Positions 26,979 to 35,666 of a DNA stretch of 64,000 nt are shown in pieces. Below the pieces are notes generated by a model. It saw nothing but the letters and a program-made list of their open reading frames with translations, searched no databases and was not told where the DNA came from. The position numbers and the translations under genes were made by a program. Numbering within the stretch: position 1 is the first letter of the stretch; every line of letters starts with the position of its first letter. Source of the DNA: Trebonia kvetii (lineage in GTDB: Bacteria; Actinomycetota; Actinomycetes; Streptosporangiales; Streptosporangiaceae); contig NZ_RPFW01000013.1 in assembly GCF_007827045.1 (NCBI RefSeq), positions 18,919 through 82,918 of the forward strand, in the 5' to 3' direction.

Positions 26979-27634
26979 GCCGCACCCGCCATTCCGTTGC
27001 GCACCTCGACGCGCCTGTTGCACAGGGTCAGCGCCCGGCGCGGTGCCTCCTCGACGATGATCAGCGTGGTGCCGGCCGCGTGGATCTGCGCCAGCGCGTC
27101 GTAGACCCGCTTGGCGACCGCCTCGGCGAGGCCGAGGCACGGCTCGTCGACGGCGAGGATCTTCGGGTTGGCGGCCAGGCCGCGGGCGATCGCCACCATC
27201 TGCTGCTCGCCGCCGGACAGGGTGCCCGCCGCCTGTTTGAGATGCGGCTTGAGCTCGGGGAAGAGGTCGACGGCGCGCCCGTAGGCGTCTGATCTTCTGG
27301 CCTTCCCGATGCTTTTCGTCCACGTGTAGCAGCCGAGGATGATGTTGTCCGCCGCCGCCAGCTCCGGGTAGAGCTGGCGGCGCTCGGGGACGAGGGTGAG
27401 GCCGTGCCGTGCCGCCCACTTGACGTCACCGTTCCTGGCTGGCGCCCCGAAGATCGATACCTCGCCGCGCCTGCGCACCATGCCGGTGACGCCCATCAGG
27501 ATCGAGGACTTGCCGTTCCCGTTCGGCCCGGTGATCGCGCAGGCGTCGCCCTCGGTGACGGTGAATGTGGCGTCGTGGACCGCGACCACGTTACCGTAGG
27601 CGACCGACATCCCCGTGACCGCGAGCGCGCTCAT
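26975..27634 (-). CDS. livF: LivF-type ABC ATPase
   Basis: 219 residues, slightly shorter than the usual ~235. ITGPNGNGKSSILMGV is Walker A, GTLSGGEQQMVAIARGL the signature, ILAVDEPCLGLA Walker B. The switch region reads LIIVEEAPRRAL where LivF usually has VEQN, so the Gln is replaced by Glu. It powers uptake together with the LivG half of the fused subunit. Confidence 0.92.
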   Translation of the reverse strand: MSALAVTGMSVAYGNVVAVHDATFTVTEGDACAITGPNGNGKSSILMGVTGMVRRRGEVSIFGAPARNGDVKWAARHGLTLVPERRQLYPELAAADNIILGCYTWTKSIGKARRSDAYGRAVDLFPELKPHLKQAAGTLSGGEQQMVAIARGLAANPKILAVDEPCLGLAEAVAKRVYDALAQIHAAGTTLIIVEEAPRRALTLCNRRVEVRNGMAGAA

Positions 27635-29370
27635 GACGCTGACCTTCTCGGCCGCAGGACCGCGCCCTCGGGCAGCGGCCGCACGAGGCGCTGGTAGACC
27701 GACAGCCAGCCGACCTCGGCGGGCCGCACGGGCGGGCTGGCGCCGAGCGCAGCCCTCCGCTCGGCCAGCTCGTCGGGCGCGACCTCTAGGTCGGCGGTCC
27801 GCGCCGGCACGTCGATGCTGATCGTGTCGCCGTCGTGGACCAGGCCGAGCGGACCGCCCGCCGCAGCCTCTGGCGACACCTCGCCCACCACGATGCCCTT
27901 GTTCACCAGGCCGGACAGTTGCCCGTCGGTGACGACCGCGACCTCGCCGGTGAGCCCTGCGCCGTCAAGCGCGAAGACAAGCGCGGAGGCCATGCCCATG
28001 CCGGGGGAGCCGGTGACCCCAAGGCCGCGCAGTACCACGACCTGGCCGGACTCGATCAGGCCCGCCTTGACCCCGTCCAGTGCCTCCTGCGCGGACTCGA
28101 AGACGATCGCGGGCCCGGTGAATTCGAGCCGACGGTCGTCGGCGACGGCGAGCTTTACGATCCCGACATCGGGGCAGAGGCTGCCGCGGATCAGCACGAT
28201 CGTCGGCCGCCGTCCCAGTGCATTTTCCTGTGTCCTGATCACCTCCGGATCCGTCACCACCGCCTCGGCGAGGTTGGCCGCGACGGTGCGTCCGGTCACG
28301 GTCAGCGCCCGCCCGTCGAGCAGCGGCTCAAGCTGCTTCATCAGCGCCCGCGTCCCTCCCGCGTCCTCGAAGTCCTCGATCGGCGTCTCGCCGTTGGGCC
28401 TGATCGCGGTGAGCAGCGGCACGCCGTCCGCGAGCGTCTCGAACAGCCGGTAGACGTCCGCGCCGCACTCCGACTCGGCGGCGACCGCCTGCAGGTGCTT
28501 GACCGAGTTGATCGACCCGCTGACCGACAAGATGGCGGTGACCGCGTTCCCGAACGCCGCCGGGGTGAGGATGTCGCGCGGCTTGAGGCCCTCGGCCACC
28601 ATCTCCACGATGCGGGCGCCCGCCGCGTCGACGGCCCGCCACATCGGCTCGCTGTTCGCCCGGACCGGCGTGGAGCCGGGCAGCGCCATCCCGAGGGCCT
28701 CGCAGGCCAGGTGCATCGTGTTCGCGGTGCCGATCCCCGCGCACACACCGGGCGACAGCACCGCGCTCGCGCTCATCTCGGTCAGCTCGTCCACGCTGAG
28801 TCCGCCGCTTAGGAGGTGCCCGGCCGCGAGGAACACGTCCTCGATGTCGCAGTGCCTGCCGCGGTAGGAGCCGCTCGCCTGGTATCCGCAGGCGACGATG
28901 ATAGTGGGGATGTTCAGCCGCGCGGCGGCCATCAGCTGCCCGGGCGCGGTCTTGTCGCAGGACGCCAGGCAGATCATGCCGTCCAGTTGCGCGCCCTCTA
29001 CCTGCATCTCGATGTCGTTGGTGATCAGGTCGCGGGCGGACAGGATGTACCCGCCGCGGTGCCCGGCGCTGTGGATGAAGTCGCTGGGGGCCGCGGTGCG
29101 CACCTCGAAGCCGATGCCGCCCGCCGCCTCGATCGACCGCTTCACCCGGGCTGCGATGGAATCCAGGTGGCTGAAGCAGATCGCGAGCTGCGACGACGTA
29201 TTCACGATCGCGATCTTCGGCTTGAGCATGTCCGCGTCGGACAGCCCGAGCGCGAGCCACTGCGCCCGGCGGGTCGCCCACCGGGAGGTGCCTGGCTCGT
29301 AATTGGAGCGCAGATCGCGGGGGGCACGGGGGGCACCGGGGGGCGTCCCCCCGGGAGGTGACTGCGTCAT
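27631..29370 (-). CDS. IlvD/Edd-family dehydratase
   Basis: 579 residues, ATG behind GGAGG. All three iron-sulfur Cys of the family are present: in LAICFSHLD, CDKTAPGQLM and GVCAGIGTANTM. GLGVTGSPGMGMASALVFAL and VTDGQLSGLVNKGIVVGEVSPEAA are typical C-terminal blocks. The family removes water from 2,3-dihydroxy acids or sugar acids to give 2-keto-3-deoxy products. Position between aconitase X and an importer points to catabolism, not valine/isoleucine synthesis. The exact substrate is unknown. The first 15 residues are a Pro/Gly repeat. Confidence 0.88.
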   Translation of the reverse strand: MTQSPPGGTPPGAPRAPRDLRSNYEPGTSRWATRRAQWLALGLSDADMLKPKIAIVNTSSQLAICFSHLDSIAARVKRSIEAAGGIGFEVRTAAPSDFIHSAGHRGGYILSARDLITNDIEMQVEGAQLDGMICLASCDKTAPGQLMAAARLNIPTIIVACGYQASGSYRGRHCDIEDVFLAAGHLLSGGLSVDELTEMSASAVLSPGVCAGIGTANTMHLACEALGMALPGSTPVRANSEPMWRAVDAAGARIVEMVAEGLKPRDILTPAAFGNAVTAILSVSGSINSVKHLQAVAAESECGADVYRLFETLADGVPLLTAIRPNGETPIEDFEDAGGTRALMKQLEPLLDGRALTVTGRTVAANLAEAVVTDPEVIRTQENALGRRPTIVLIRGSLCPDVGIVKLAVADDRRLEFTGPAIVFESAQEALDGVKAGLIESGQVVVLRGLGVTGSPGMGMASALVFALDGAGLTGEVAVVTDGQLSGLVNKGIVVGEVSPEAAAGGPLGLVHDGDTISIDVPARTADLEVAPDELAERRAALGASPPVRPAEVGWLSVYQRLVRPLPEGAVLRPRRSAS

Positions 29371-29774
29371 TGCTTGGTGACCTCCACTGTTGAGTTGTCG
29401 AGACGCACCCAGTCACCGGTGGCGATGACCGAACAGGGATCGGCGTCGAGATCGGTAATCGCGGGAACCCGCGTCACGACCGCGCCGAGTGCGGATTTCG
29501 CTGAGATGCGGCCGACAATCATGCCGATGGGTGCGGTGCCGGAAAGCCGTGTCGTCTGGAAGAACCCCGACCAGCCCGATGACCCCTTGGCGCTGGGAAA
29601 AACGAGGATCTTCCCGGTGAAGCACACCCCGTACAGTTCGTGGCGGCGTTCGATGATCACGCCACGCGCCGGATCGATCCCGCCCCAGCCGGATATCGGC
29701 TCGTGCGACACCAGCGCCTCGCCCTCGACAACGCCGGGGACGATGTTCCTGCCATGAAGGATGAGACCGCTCAT
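29367..29774 (-). CDS. Aconitase X small (swivelling-domain) subunit
   Basis: 135 residues from the ATG at 29774. ILHGRNIVPGVVEGEALVS and GKILVFPSAKGSSGWSG are signatures of the DUF126/AcnX swivel domain, with the Ser-rich loop that carries a catalytic residue. It completes the active site with the large subunit, whose stop overlaps its start (TGATG). Bacterial AcnX enzymes have been characterised as cis-3-hydroxy-L-proline dehydratases; the archaeal relative dehydrates mevalonate-5-phosphate. Confidence 0.9.
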   Translation of the reverse strand: MSGLILHGRNIVPGVVEGEALVSHEPISGWGGIDPARGVIIERRHELYGVCFTGKILVFPSAKGSSGWSGFFQTTRLSGTAPIGMIVGRISAKSALGAVVTRVPAITDLDADPCSVIATGDWVRLDNSTVEVTKQ

Positions 29775-31054
29775 CAGTGCAGGCCCCCGTTCCAGCGCCC
29801 GGTCACGGCGGCGGAGACGCACTCCTTGAGCGTGCCGAACCACGCCTCGATGCCGAGGATCGCGGGCAGGTAGTGCGCCTGCTTGGCCGAATCCGTCGCG
29901 AACACCTTCGTGCCGGCAGGAGCCGCCCTCGACATCGCCGGGCAGGAGTCGGCGAGCACCCGGCCGCCGGCCCGCTCGATCACCGCGGTGTAGCCGGACC
30001 GTTCCGCCATCACCGCGAGCGCGCGCGGCGCCATGATCCACAGCTCGCAGCTGGCGGACACGCGGCGCCCGTCGAGGAGCGCCGCGGTCTGCCTGATCTG
30101 GTCGAGCGACGCGTGCGGGCAGCCGAGCAGCACGAAGTCCACGTCGGAAGACGAGCCGATCTCGTTCAGCGTCTCGTACACCGCCCGCCGCTCGGCCGGC
30201 CCGTACCCCACGGCATCAGGAACCGGACCCGAAAAGGCGGCCTCGACAGAAACAGCCTCGGGCGTGATCCCCGGAATGTGGTACAGCTCCACCCCGCCGG
30301 ATGTCGCCGCCGCCGCCCCGAAGTGCTTCAGCTCGGTCAGGTCAGGCCGCGACAGGGAACCCGCGAGAACCGGCCGGTCCTCACCGGAAACCGACCCCGC
30401 GAAGTATCCGAGCATCCCCCAGTCCTGAAAGCCTTCGACAAGCACGCCAGACACCGAGATCAGGTGCGTCCCGTACCGGTTCTCGTCCAGGTGGTTGCCC
30501 CAGCAGGGAATCCGCCCGGTCAGCGACGCCGCCCCGGTGGACGCGATCCCCTCGCAGTTGGTCCGCGCGCCGAGCACCGAGTTGGCGTAGATCACCGCGG
30601 ACGATTCCATCCACGCGCAGTGCTCGCCGCGCATCGGCAGGTTGCCCACCTGGTATGGCGTGCAGGTGGCGAGGATCTGGACGCCGTGCCGACCGTAGAA
30701 CGCCTCGCCGTCGGACTGCAGGTCGACGTTGGCGCGCGGGTAAGGCACGATGTCCACCGAGTCGGGACCGAACCCGTGCTGCAGCTGGCAGGTCGGCACC
30801 CGCATCGGTGGGATGGTCAGGTCGCGGTCGCTGTCCAGGTTGATGACGGCGAACGCCTTGTCCCAGCCGCCCTCGGCGACGAGCCGCGCCTTGACAGGCG
30901 ACGGCTGGGTCATCGTCCCCGCCACGTTCCTGATCGAGCACAGCCGCTCCGCGTCGAGCGCGTACCCGTACCTGATCAGCAGGTCCATCGCGGCCGCGGC
31001 CGCGTCGCCCTCCGCACCGTCCCGCATCCGCTTGTCGTCATCGGTCAGGTACAT
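29774..31054 (-). CDS. Aconitase X large (catalytic) subunit
   Basis: 426 residues from the ATG at 31054. ATCTPYQVGNLPMRGEHCAW and SSAVIYANSVLGARTNCEG are the hallmark AcnX blocks, with Cys positions for the iron-sulfur cluster. CPHASLDQIRQTAALLDG and SCPAMSRAAP follow later. With the small subunit it forms a dehydratase acting on a hydroxy acid or hydroxyproline-like compound. Flanked without gaps by the FAD oxidoreductase and the small subunit. Confidence 0.92.
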   Translation of the reverse strand: MYLTDDDKRMRDGAEGDAAAAAMDLLIRYGYALDAERLCSIRNVAGTMTQPSPVKARLVAEGGWDKAFAVINLDSDRDLTIPPMRVPTCQLQHGFGPDSVDIVPYPRANVDLQSDGEAFYGRHGVQILATCTPYQVGNLPMRGEHCAWMESSAVIYANSVLGARTNCEGIASTGAASLTGRIPCWGNHLDENRYGTHLISVSGVLVEGFQDWGMLGYFAGSVSGEDRPVLAGSLSRPDLTELKHFGAAAATSGGVELYHIPGITPEAVSVEAAFSGPVPDAVGYGPAERRAVYETLNEIGSSSDVDFVLLGCPHASLDQIRQTAALLDGRRVSASCELWIMAPRALAVMAERSGYTAVIERAGGRVLADSCPAMSRAAPAGTKVFATDSAKQAHYLPAILGIEAWFGTLKECVSAAVTGRWNGGLH

Positions 31055-32418
31055 CACGCGCCTCCCGCCGCCGCGCCAGTGCCGATATCCGCGCCGATGT
31101 TCGCGCCGATCCGCGAGCGCAGCCGCTCCAGGTCGGTGTCGTGGACGCTGGACAGCGAGCCGAAATCGATCATCCCGAACGGGTTCGTGTTCCCCCCCGA
31201 CGCCATCGCGAGCACGTGCGCGGCGGCGAAGCCCATCGCGGAGCACGGCCCCATCACCCGCACGCTGGACAGCGCGGCGGCGTCGCCGTCCACGCATCGC
31301 CCGGCGGCGACCAGGTTCGCCGCGCCCGGCGGCAGCATCGACCGTAGCGGCACGTAGTGCACGTGCTCGGCGGGGAACATCTCCCACACGTAGCCATCGG
31401 ACCGGTCGTGCAGTTCCACCGGCCATGCCGTGCGCGCCACCGCGTCGTCGAAGACGGTCCCGGCGCGCACCTCGTCCACGGTCAGCTGGTGCGCGCCGCG
31501 GATCCACCGCGTCTGCCGCCGCCCGGGGAACCCGTAGGCCCGCACCCGTGCCTCGCCGAACGCCTTGGGGAACTCGGCCTTGAGCAGGGCGAGCGCGCCG
31601 TCCGCTTGGTCGCGCCCCTGAAACATGGCGCGCGAGGCGCCGGCCGGGTCGAGCGGCGCGTCGATGTGCGTGACGTTCAGCACCGCGGTGCCTCGCCCTG
31701 GGAAGAAGAACGCGAGACCGCCCCGCCGCAGCAGCCCGAACTCCTCGCCGCGGGCGGCGAACACCGCGTCGATCTCGCCGTTGTCCGGCTTGTGCGCCTC
31801 GTTGAGGTTCTCCACGATCACCTGCTGGCTGCCGTAGATCGGCCGGGACGGCTCCCAGCACGGCAGGCCGGCCCGGTAGGTCAGCGCGGCGTCGCCGGAC
31901 GCGTCGACGTAGCCGGCCGCCCGCACCCGCACGTCCCCGTACCTGGTCGCGAGCTCAACCGAGGAGACGAACCCGTCGCGCAGGTCCACGTCGCCGAGCA
32001 CCGCGCCGGTGATCACCTGGATGCCGAGGTCGCGCACGGTCCGTTCCAGCCAGCGGCCGAGCGCGACCTCGTTGTAGAACACGGTCGTGGTGTGGCCGCG
32101 GGAGAAGTACAGGTCACCCGCGGGCTCGAGCGCGGCGAAGATGTCGTCGAATATCCCGTGGGTCAGCTGTGGGTACCGCGGAGCGTTACCGAAGATCCCG
32201 GCGAACAGCCCGATCAGCGAATGGACCATCTGGCCGCCGATCAGCGGCAGCGAGTCCACGAGCACGACGGAACGGCCAAGGCGCGCCGACTCGATCGCTG
32301 CGGACGACCCGGCGATCCCCGCGCCGACGACGCAGACGTCCGCGGTGATCTCGTGCACGGGCCAGGTGGCGGGCCGCGTCACCGCGTCCAGCCGAAGTTC
32401 GGTAAGTTCATGCGGCAT
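31054..32418 (-). CDS. FAD-dependent oxidoreductase (FAD_oxidored/PF12831-like)
   Basis: 454 residues. The N-terminal dinucleotide fold is ADVCVVGAGIAGSSAAIESA with VVLVDSLPLIGGQMV, and the C-terminal VAAGRCVDGDAAALSSVRV closes the FAD site. The family includes oxidoreductases acting on hydroxy- or amino-acid substrates; soluble, no signal peptide. It is the first structural gene after the LysR-type regulator, 91 bases away across a LysR box. The start has only a weak ribosome site. Confidence 0.88.
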   Translation of the reverse strand: MPHELTELRLDAVTRPATWPVHEITADVCVVGAGIAGSSAAIESARLGRSVVLVDSLPLIGGQMVHSLIGLFAGIFGNAPRYPQLTHGIFDDIFAALEPAGDLYFSRGHTTTVFYNEVALGRWLERTVRDLGIQVITGAVLGDVDLRDGFVSSVELATRYGDVRVRAAGYVDASGDAALTYRAGLPCWEPSRPIYGSQQVIVENLNEAHKPDNGEIDAVFAARGEEFGLLRRGGLAFFFPGRGTAVLNVTHIDAPLDPAGASRAMFQGRDQADGALALLKAEFPKAFGEARVRAYGFPGRRQTRWIRGAHQLTVDEVRAGTVFDDAVARTAWPVELHDRSDGYVWEMFPAEHVHYVPLRSMLPPGAANLVAAGRCVDGDAAALSSVRVMGPCSAMGFAAAHVLAMASGGNTNPFGMIDFGSLSSVHDTDLERLRSRIGANIGADIGTGAAAGGA

Positions 32419-32477
32419 GCCTCGGACGTTAGATCCGCATTAGCGCCACTAACAAAGAAATGATTTGGCTATTGCGA

Positions 32478-32492
32478 ATAAACACGATTTAT
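32478..32492 (-). promoter_or_regulatory. LysR-type (T-N11-A) binding box of the catabolic operon
   Basis: ATAAA and TTTAT form perfect arms around a 5-base centre, containing a T-N11-A core at 32479-32491. It lies in an AT-rich island (32445-32500) between the regulator stop and the oxidoreductase ATG, 60 bases upstream of the latter. It is the likely inducer-responsive site. Confidence 0.6.
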
Positions 32493-32509
32493 ACGCGTGA
32501 AATCGCAGC

Positions 32510-33454
32510 TCAGAGCCGCCGTGAGGTCTCCACGATGAGCCGCCGCAGCCATGCGTGGGCCGGGTCGTCCTCGAATTGCCGATGCCACCACAGTGCCTCG
32601 ACGATCGGTTCCGCCTCGCCTGGGCACTCGAGCACCCGCAGGTTGGAGGTGGCCGCGAGCCTGGTCGCGAGCCGCTCCTGCATCAGCGCGACCCGGTCCG
32701 TGCCGGTGACGAAGTACGGCACCGCGAGGTAGCTCTCCACCCGCACTGCGATCCTCGGCTGCAGGTCGAGCAGGGCGAGCTGGCGCATCACCGGCACCGA
32801 CGCGACCCCGCGTTCGCCCGCCCGGTAGTAGGGCGCCACCCACGGCAGCCCGGCGAGGTCCCGCACGCGCAGCGCGCTGCCGCCGTCGAGCACGGGGTTG
32901 TCGCCGTCGAGCACGCACACCCAGCGGTCGCGGAACAGCTCGGCCGATCGCGTGTCGGGCAGCGCGAATCCGTTGGACGGCGGCGCGACCATGCCGTCCA
33001 CGAACCTGATGCCGTCGGAGTACTCGGCCGCGAGTGACTCGCGCACCAGCCTGATGTGCAGCCGGGCGCGCGGCGCGGCGCGCTGCACCGCGTGCGACAG
33101 CACCTCGCCCATCACCATGATCGTGTAGTCCGCCATGACAAGGGTGAACTCGCGGTCCGAGGTCGCCGGGTCGAACTGCGACGACGCCGCGAACAGCCGC
33201 TCGGCGGCCACGCACACCGCCTCGACCTGCTCCGCGAGCTGCTCCCCGAGGGGGGTGAGCACGTACTCGCCGTGCTCGCGGACAAGCAGTTCGTCGCCGA
33301 AGTGCCGCCGCAATCGGGACAGCGACGCGCTCGCCGCCGGCTGCGTCACCCCGAGCCGCTGCGCGGCCCTGGTCACGCTGCGCTCCCTGACCAGCTCGCG
33401 CAGTGCCACGAGCAGGTTCAGGTCGAGGTTTGCCAGATGGGCGACGGGCCGCAT
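32510..33454 (-). CDS. LysR-type transcriptional regulator of the catabolic operon
   Basis: 314 residues from the ATG at 33454 behind GAGGGA; the longer upstream frame is not needed. The N-terminal winged helix is LVRERSVTRAAQRLGVTQPA followed by ASASLSRLRRHFGD. The effector domain from about residue 95 has the usual two-lobed pattern (LVMADYTIMVMGEVL). It lies on the same strand as, and directly ahead of, the structural genes, and probably binds the box at 32478-32492 when its ligand is present. Confidence 0.92.
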   Translation of the reverse strand: MRPVAHLANLDLNLLVALRELVRERSVTRAAQRLGVTQPAASASLSRLRRHFGDELLVREHGEYVLTPLGEQLAEQVEAVCVAAERLFAASSQFDPATSDREFTLVMADYTIMVMGEVLSHAVQRAAPRARLHIRLVRESLAAEYSDGIRFVDGMVAPPSNGFALPDTRSAELFRDRWVCVLDGDNPVLDGGSALRVRDLAGLPWVAPYYRAGERGVASVPVMRQLALLDLQPRIAVRVESYLAVPYFVTGTDRVALMQERLATRLAATSNLRVLECPGEAEPIVEALWWHRQFEDDPAHAWLRRLIVETSRRL

Positions 33455-33670
33455 GGTTCCCTCATCAAACGCCCTCGGTGCAGCGCTGACAACGTTCCCG
33501 CACACCAAACACGAGGGGGTGTCTCTGTCCTCACATCCCATGGCGTTTGTCGCCACTTCGCGGTGGCGGTGCCGCCAAGAATGTACCGGAAGGCCGGCTC
33601 TAGGGGGACACGCCATACCCCCATGCGCCGTCTCACGATCGAAGCCACCTACGACGTCTGACACGCGGAT

Positions 33671-33703
33671 CGTCCCCAGACGGAGCCAATCCGTCTGGGG
33701 ACG
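33671..33703. terminator. Perfect 14-base stem-loop
   Basis: CGTCCCCAGACGGA and TCCGTCTGGGGACG flank a 5-base loop in the 366-base gene-free interval 33455-33820. It could end transcription entering from either side; no gene ends right beside it. Confidence 0.6.
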
Positions 33704-33820
33704 GACCTTACGGCCCGCTAACGCCTTCCTTGCATGGCGAACCGCCCGGCGGGGCCCGGCCGTTTCCCAGCGTGACACTCCGGAGCCGCACCGGGGAAGG
33801 GAAGGGTAGGGGAACCAGCC

Positions 33821-33970
33821 ATGCCTGACGCCGCCGAGCCCGAGACCGCATTCACCCCTGGTCAGCTCACCGCCCAGCTAGCCACCCTGGTACACGGCCC
33901 GTACGGCGACGCCGACACCGCCGCCGCCCTTTACCGTCTGCCGCAGCTCCTGTACCAGATCCGCGCCCGA
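33821..33970 (+). pseudogene. N-terminal stump of an unknown gene cut by a transposase fragment
   Basis: An ATG behind AGGGGA opens about 50 codons with natural composition (TFTPGQLTAQLATLVHG-like, ending LPQLLYQIRARD). After about 33965 the frame becomes Pro/Arg/Ser junk, exactly where a transposase fragment begins on the other strand. The product family is not recognisable from the stump. Confidence 0.45.
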
Positions 33971-34143
33971 GACGGGCCAGGACCTGGCCGCCGGCCGAGC
34001 GGCCCCACTGCGCGATCGCGACGACCGAGTCGTGGCCCGCCGCGCTCATCGCGCACACCCCGAGGGCCAGCAGCGTGGCCAGCCCGTAGCGCCGTCCCCT
34101 GCCGGCCACGCGGATCGGGCACCGATCCCAGCCGCGCCAGCAA
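33966..34143 (-). mobile_element. Fragment of an ISAs1-family transposase
   Basis: On the minus strand, two frames together give VPDPRGRQG then RRYGLATLLALGVCAMSAAG and QWGRSAGGQVLARLG, the N-terminal DPRG-x-RY-x-L-x-x-LL-A-x-x-V-C-A pattern of ISAs1 (H-repeat) transposases. A frameshift separates the pieces and no catalytic DDE region follows. It is a remnant. Confidence 0.65.
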
Positions 34144-34238
34144 CCCGGATCACCAGACGGATCGGTCGCCACCAGGGGGTTCCCACCGCCCAGACATGCC
34201 GCGAGCAGGACAGAGGACTGGAACTGCAAAGATGGACC

Positions 34239-34309
34239 GACGAGCACGGCACTCCCATGATCATGAGCTTAGAGAACTCCATGATCTCCCAGCGCCGTGC
34301 TCGTTCGTC
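34239..34309. repeat. Imperfect inverted repeat beside the transposase fragment
   Basis: GACGAGCACGGC (34239-34250) is mirrored by GCCGTGCTCG plus TCGTC (34294-34309), enclosing a repeated CATGATC. It may be an element end or hairpin. The gap 34144-34425 holds nothing else recognisable. Confidence 0.4.
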
Positions 34310-34425
34310 ACTCCAGGCCCGCCAGTCACAACAGCCTCAAACCCGGTCAGGCACGGAACACTCCGGGGTCCTGCCGCTCCATGGGCTGCGAGCCGCCATT
34401 CTTTTCATCCGAGGAACGCTTGCCT

Positions 34426-35373
34426 TTATAGGCGGGCTACGATCTCTTCGTCTATTAGGGCTGTTATAGAGGTTCGCTGGGAGCCGCCCCCTTCCACGTG
34501 GGCGGTTACGGTTACCACCGCTTCCTTATCCGGGGAGATTATGCAGAGCTGGCCGTAGAGGCCTGCCATTTTGTACGTTGTTTCCCCGGGGGTGCACCAG
34601 ACGCCGAGGCCGTAACTGTCCGAGAGGCGGAAGCCTTCGTCTGTTGGGTCCTGCACGGTCGGGACGGTCTCTGTCGCGATTCGTGCGCAGTATTCGGCGG
34701 GGACCAGCTGGCGGCCTTCGTGGCGGCCCTCGTCGAGCAGGAGGCGGCCGAAGCGGGCCAGTTCGGACGTCCTCAGGTAGAGGGCGCTCTCCGCTACCGG
34801 GTGGCCGAGGGGGCAGGTGTGCCACTGGGGGTTGTGGATGGCCAGCGGGGTGAAGAGGCGGGGCAGCAGGTAGTCGCGGACGTTGGCGCCGGTCGCGGCG
34901 CGCAGGGCGCGGGCCGCTACGTACGGGCCGATGCCGGTGTACCTGAAATACGTGCCGGGCTCGTGCGCGAGCGGGGTCGCGAAGAAGTCAGCGGCTAGGT
35001 CCGGGACTACGACGGGGTCGTAGGCGGACCAGAAGTACGGGCTGCCGGACGTCATCATGAGCAAGTGCCGGAGCGTGACCTGGTCCAGGCGGGGCGCGGC
35101 AGAGCCGGCTAGCTCGGGGTAGTACTTGAGGGCGGGGTCGTCCAGGGCGAGGCGGCCTTCGGCTTCGGCGATGCCAAGCGCTACGGACGTAAAGGTCTTC
35201 GAGACCGACCGCACGTCGACTCGGTCGTCCGAGCGGAGCCTGCGTTCGACCGGCTCGGCACCGCGGCGGTAGATGTGCACTCCGTAGAGTTCCATGCCCT
35301 CTCGTTCGGCGGACCGGACCAGGGCGTCAATGAGTTCTCGCACGGCGGGGAGCCTAATAGCGGGGTCCGACAT
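34426..35373 (-). CDS. Serine hydrolase of the beta-lactamase (class C/PBP4-like) fold
   Basis: About 315 residues. RSVSKTFTSVALG contains the S-x-x-K nucleophile, and HLLMMTSGSPYF is the conserved follow-up. The usual Y-x-N reads YTG, so the second catalytic motif is altered. No signal peptide, hence a cytosolic esterase/amidase-type enzyme. The ATG at 35373 leaves a normal N-terminus; 35397 is also possible. Neighbours give no function clue. Confidence 0.85.
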   Translation of the reverse strand: MSDPAIRLPAVRELIDALVRSAEREGMELYGVHIYRRGAEPVERRLRSDDRVDVRSVSKTFTSVALGIAEAEGRLALDDPALKYYPELAGSAAPRLDQVTLRHLLMMTSGSPYFWSAYDPVVVPDLAADFFATPLAHEPGTYFRYTGIGPYVAARALRAATGANVRDYLLPRLFTPLAIHNPQWHTCPLGHPVAESALYLRTSELARFGRLLLDEGRHEGRQLVPAEYCARIATETVPTVQDPTDEGFRLSDSYGLGVWCTPGETTYKMAGLYGQLCIISPDKEAVVTVTAHVEGGGSQRTSITALIDEEIVARL

Positions 35374-35618
35374 TCGCGGCTGTCTGTGCCGCGTCACTAT
35401 GGCCCCGCCCGGATAGACCGGCGGGCAGTTGGGTGTATCCGCCTAACGGCGGGACGCGGGTCCGCTATCCCCTAGCGTCGTCGTGATCTTTAGCCTCGCG
35501 AGCTGCCTGGCGGCCGCGCAACGACTCCTTCGCCGCCTATGACCCTGCCGTCATCCGTGGTGGCGCGGAGGCGCAGGTTCGCCAGAACCCCACCGTCCCC
35601 CGGTCCTCAGCTCACAGC

Positions 35619-35644
35619 GCAACAACGGAAGTTGGCGTTGTTGC
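35619..35644. promoter_or_regulatory. Inverted repeat before the HtrA-like gene
   Basis: GCAACAAC and GTTGTTGC, 8-base perfect arms with a 10-base spacer, lie 22 bases before the protease ATG in an AT-rich stretch. Likely operator. The preceding interval 35374-35618 shows no gene. Confidence 0.45.
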
Positions 35645-35666
35645 TTTGTAATGATGTAATCAAAGT

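Noticed and set aside
26098..26985. N-terminal extension of the LivM-LivG frame to 26985
   Set aside because: It overlaps livH in another frame and is Arg/His-rich; the ATG at 26097 is coupled to the livH stop.
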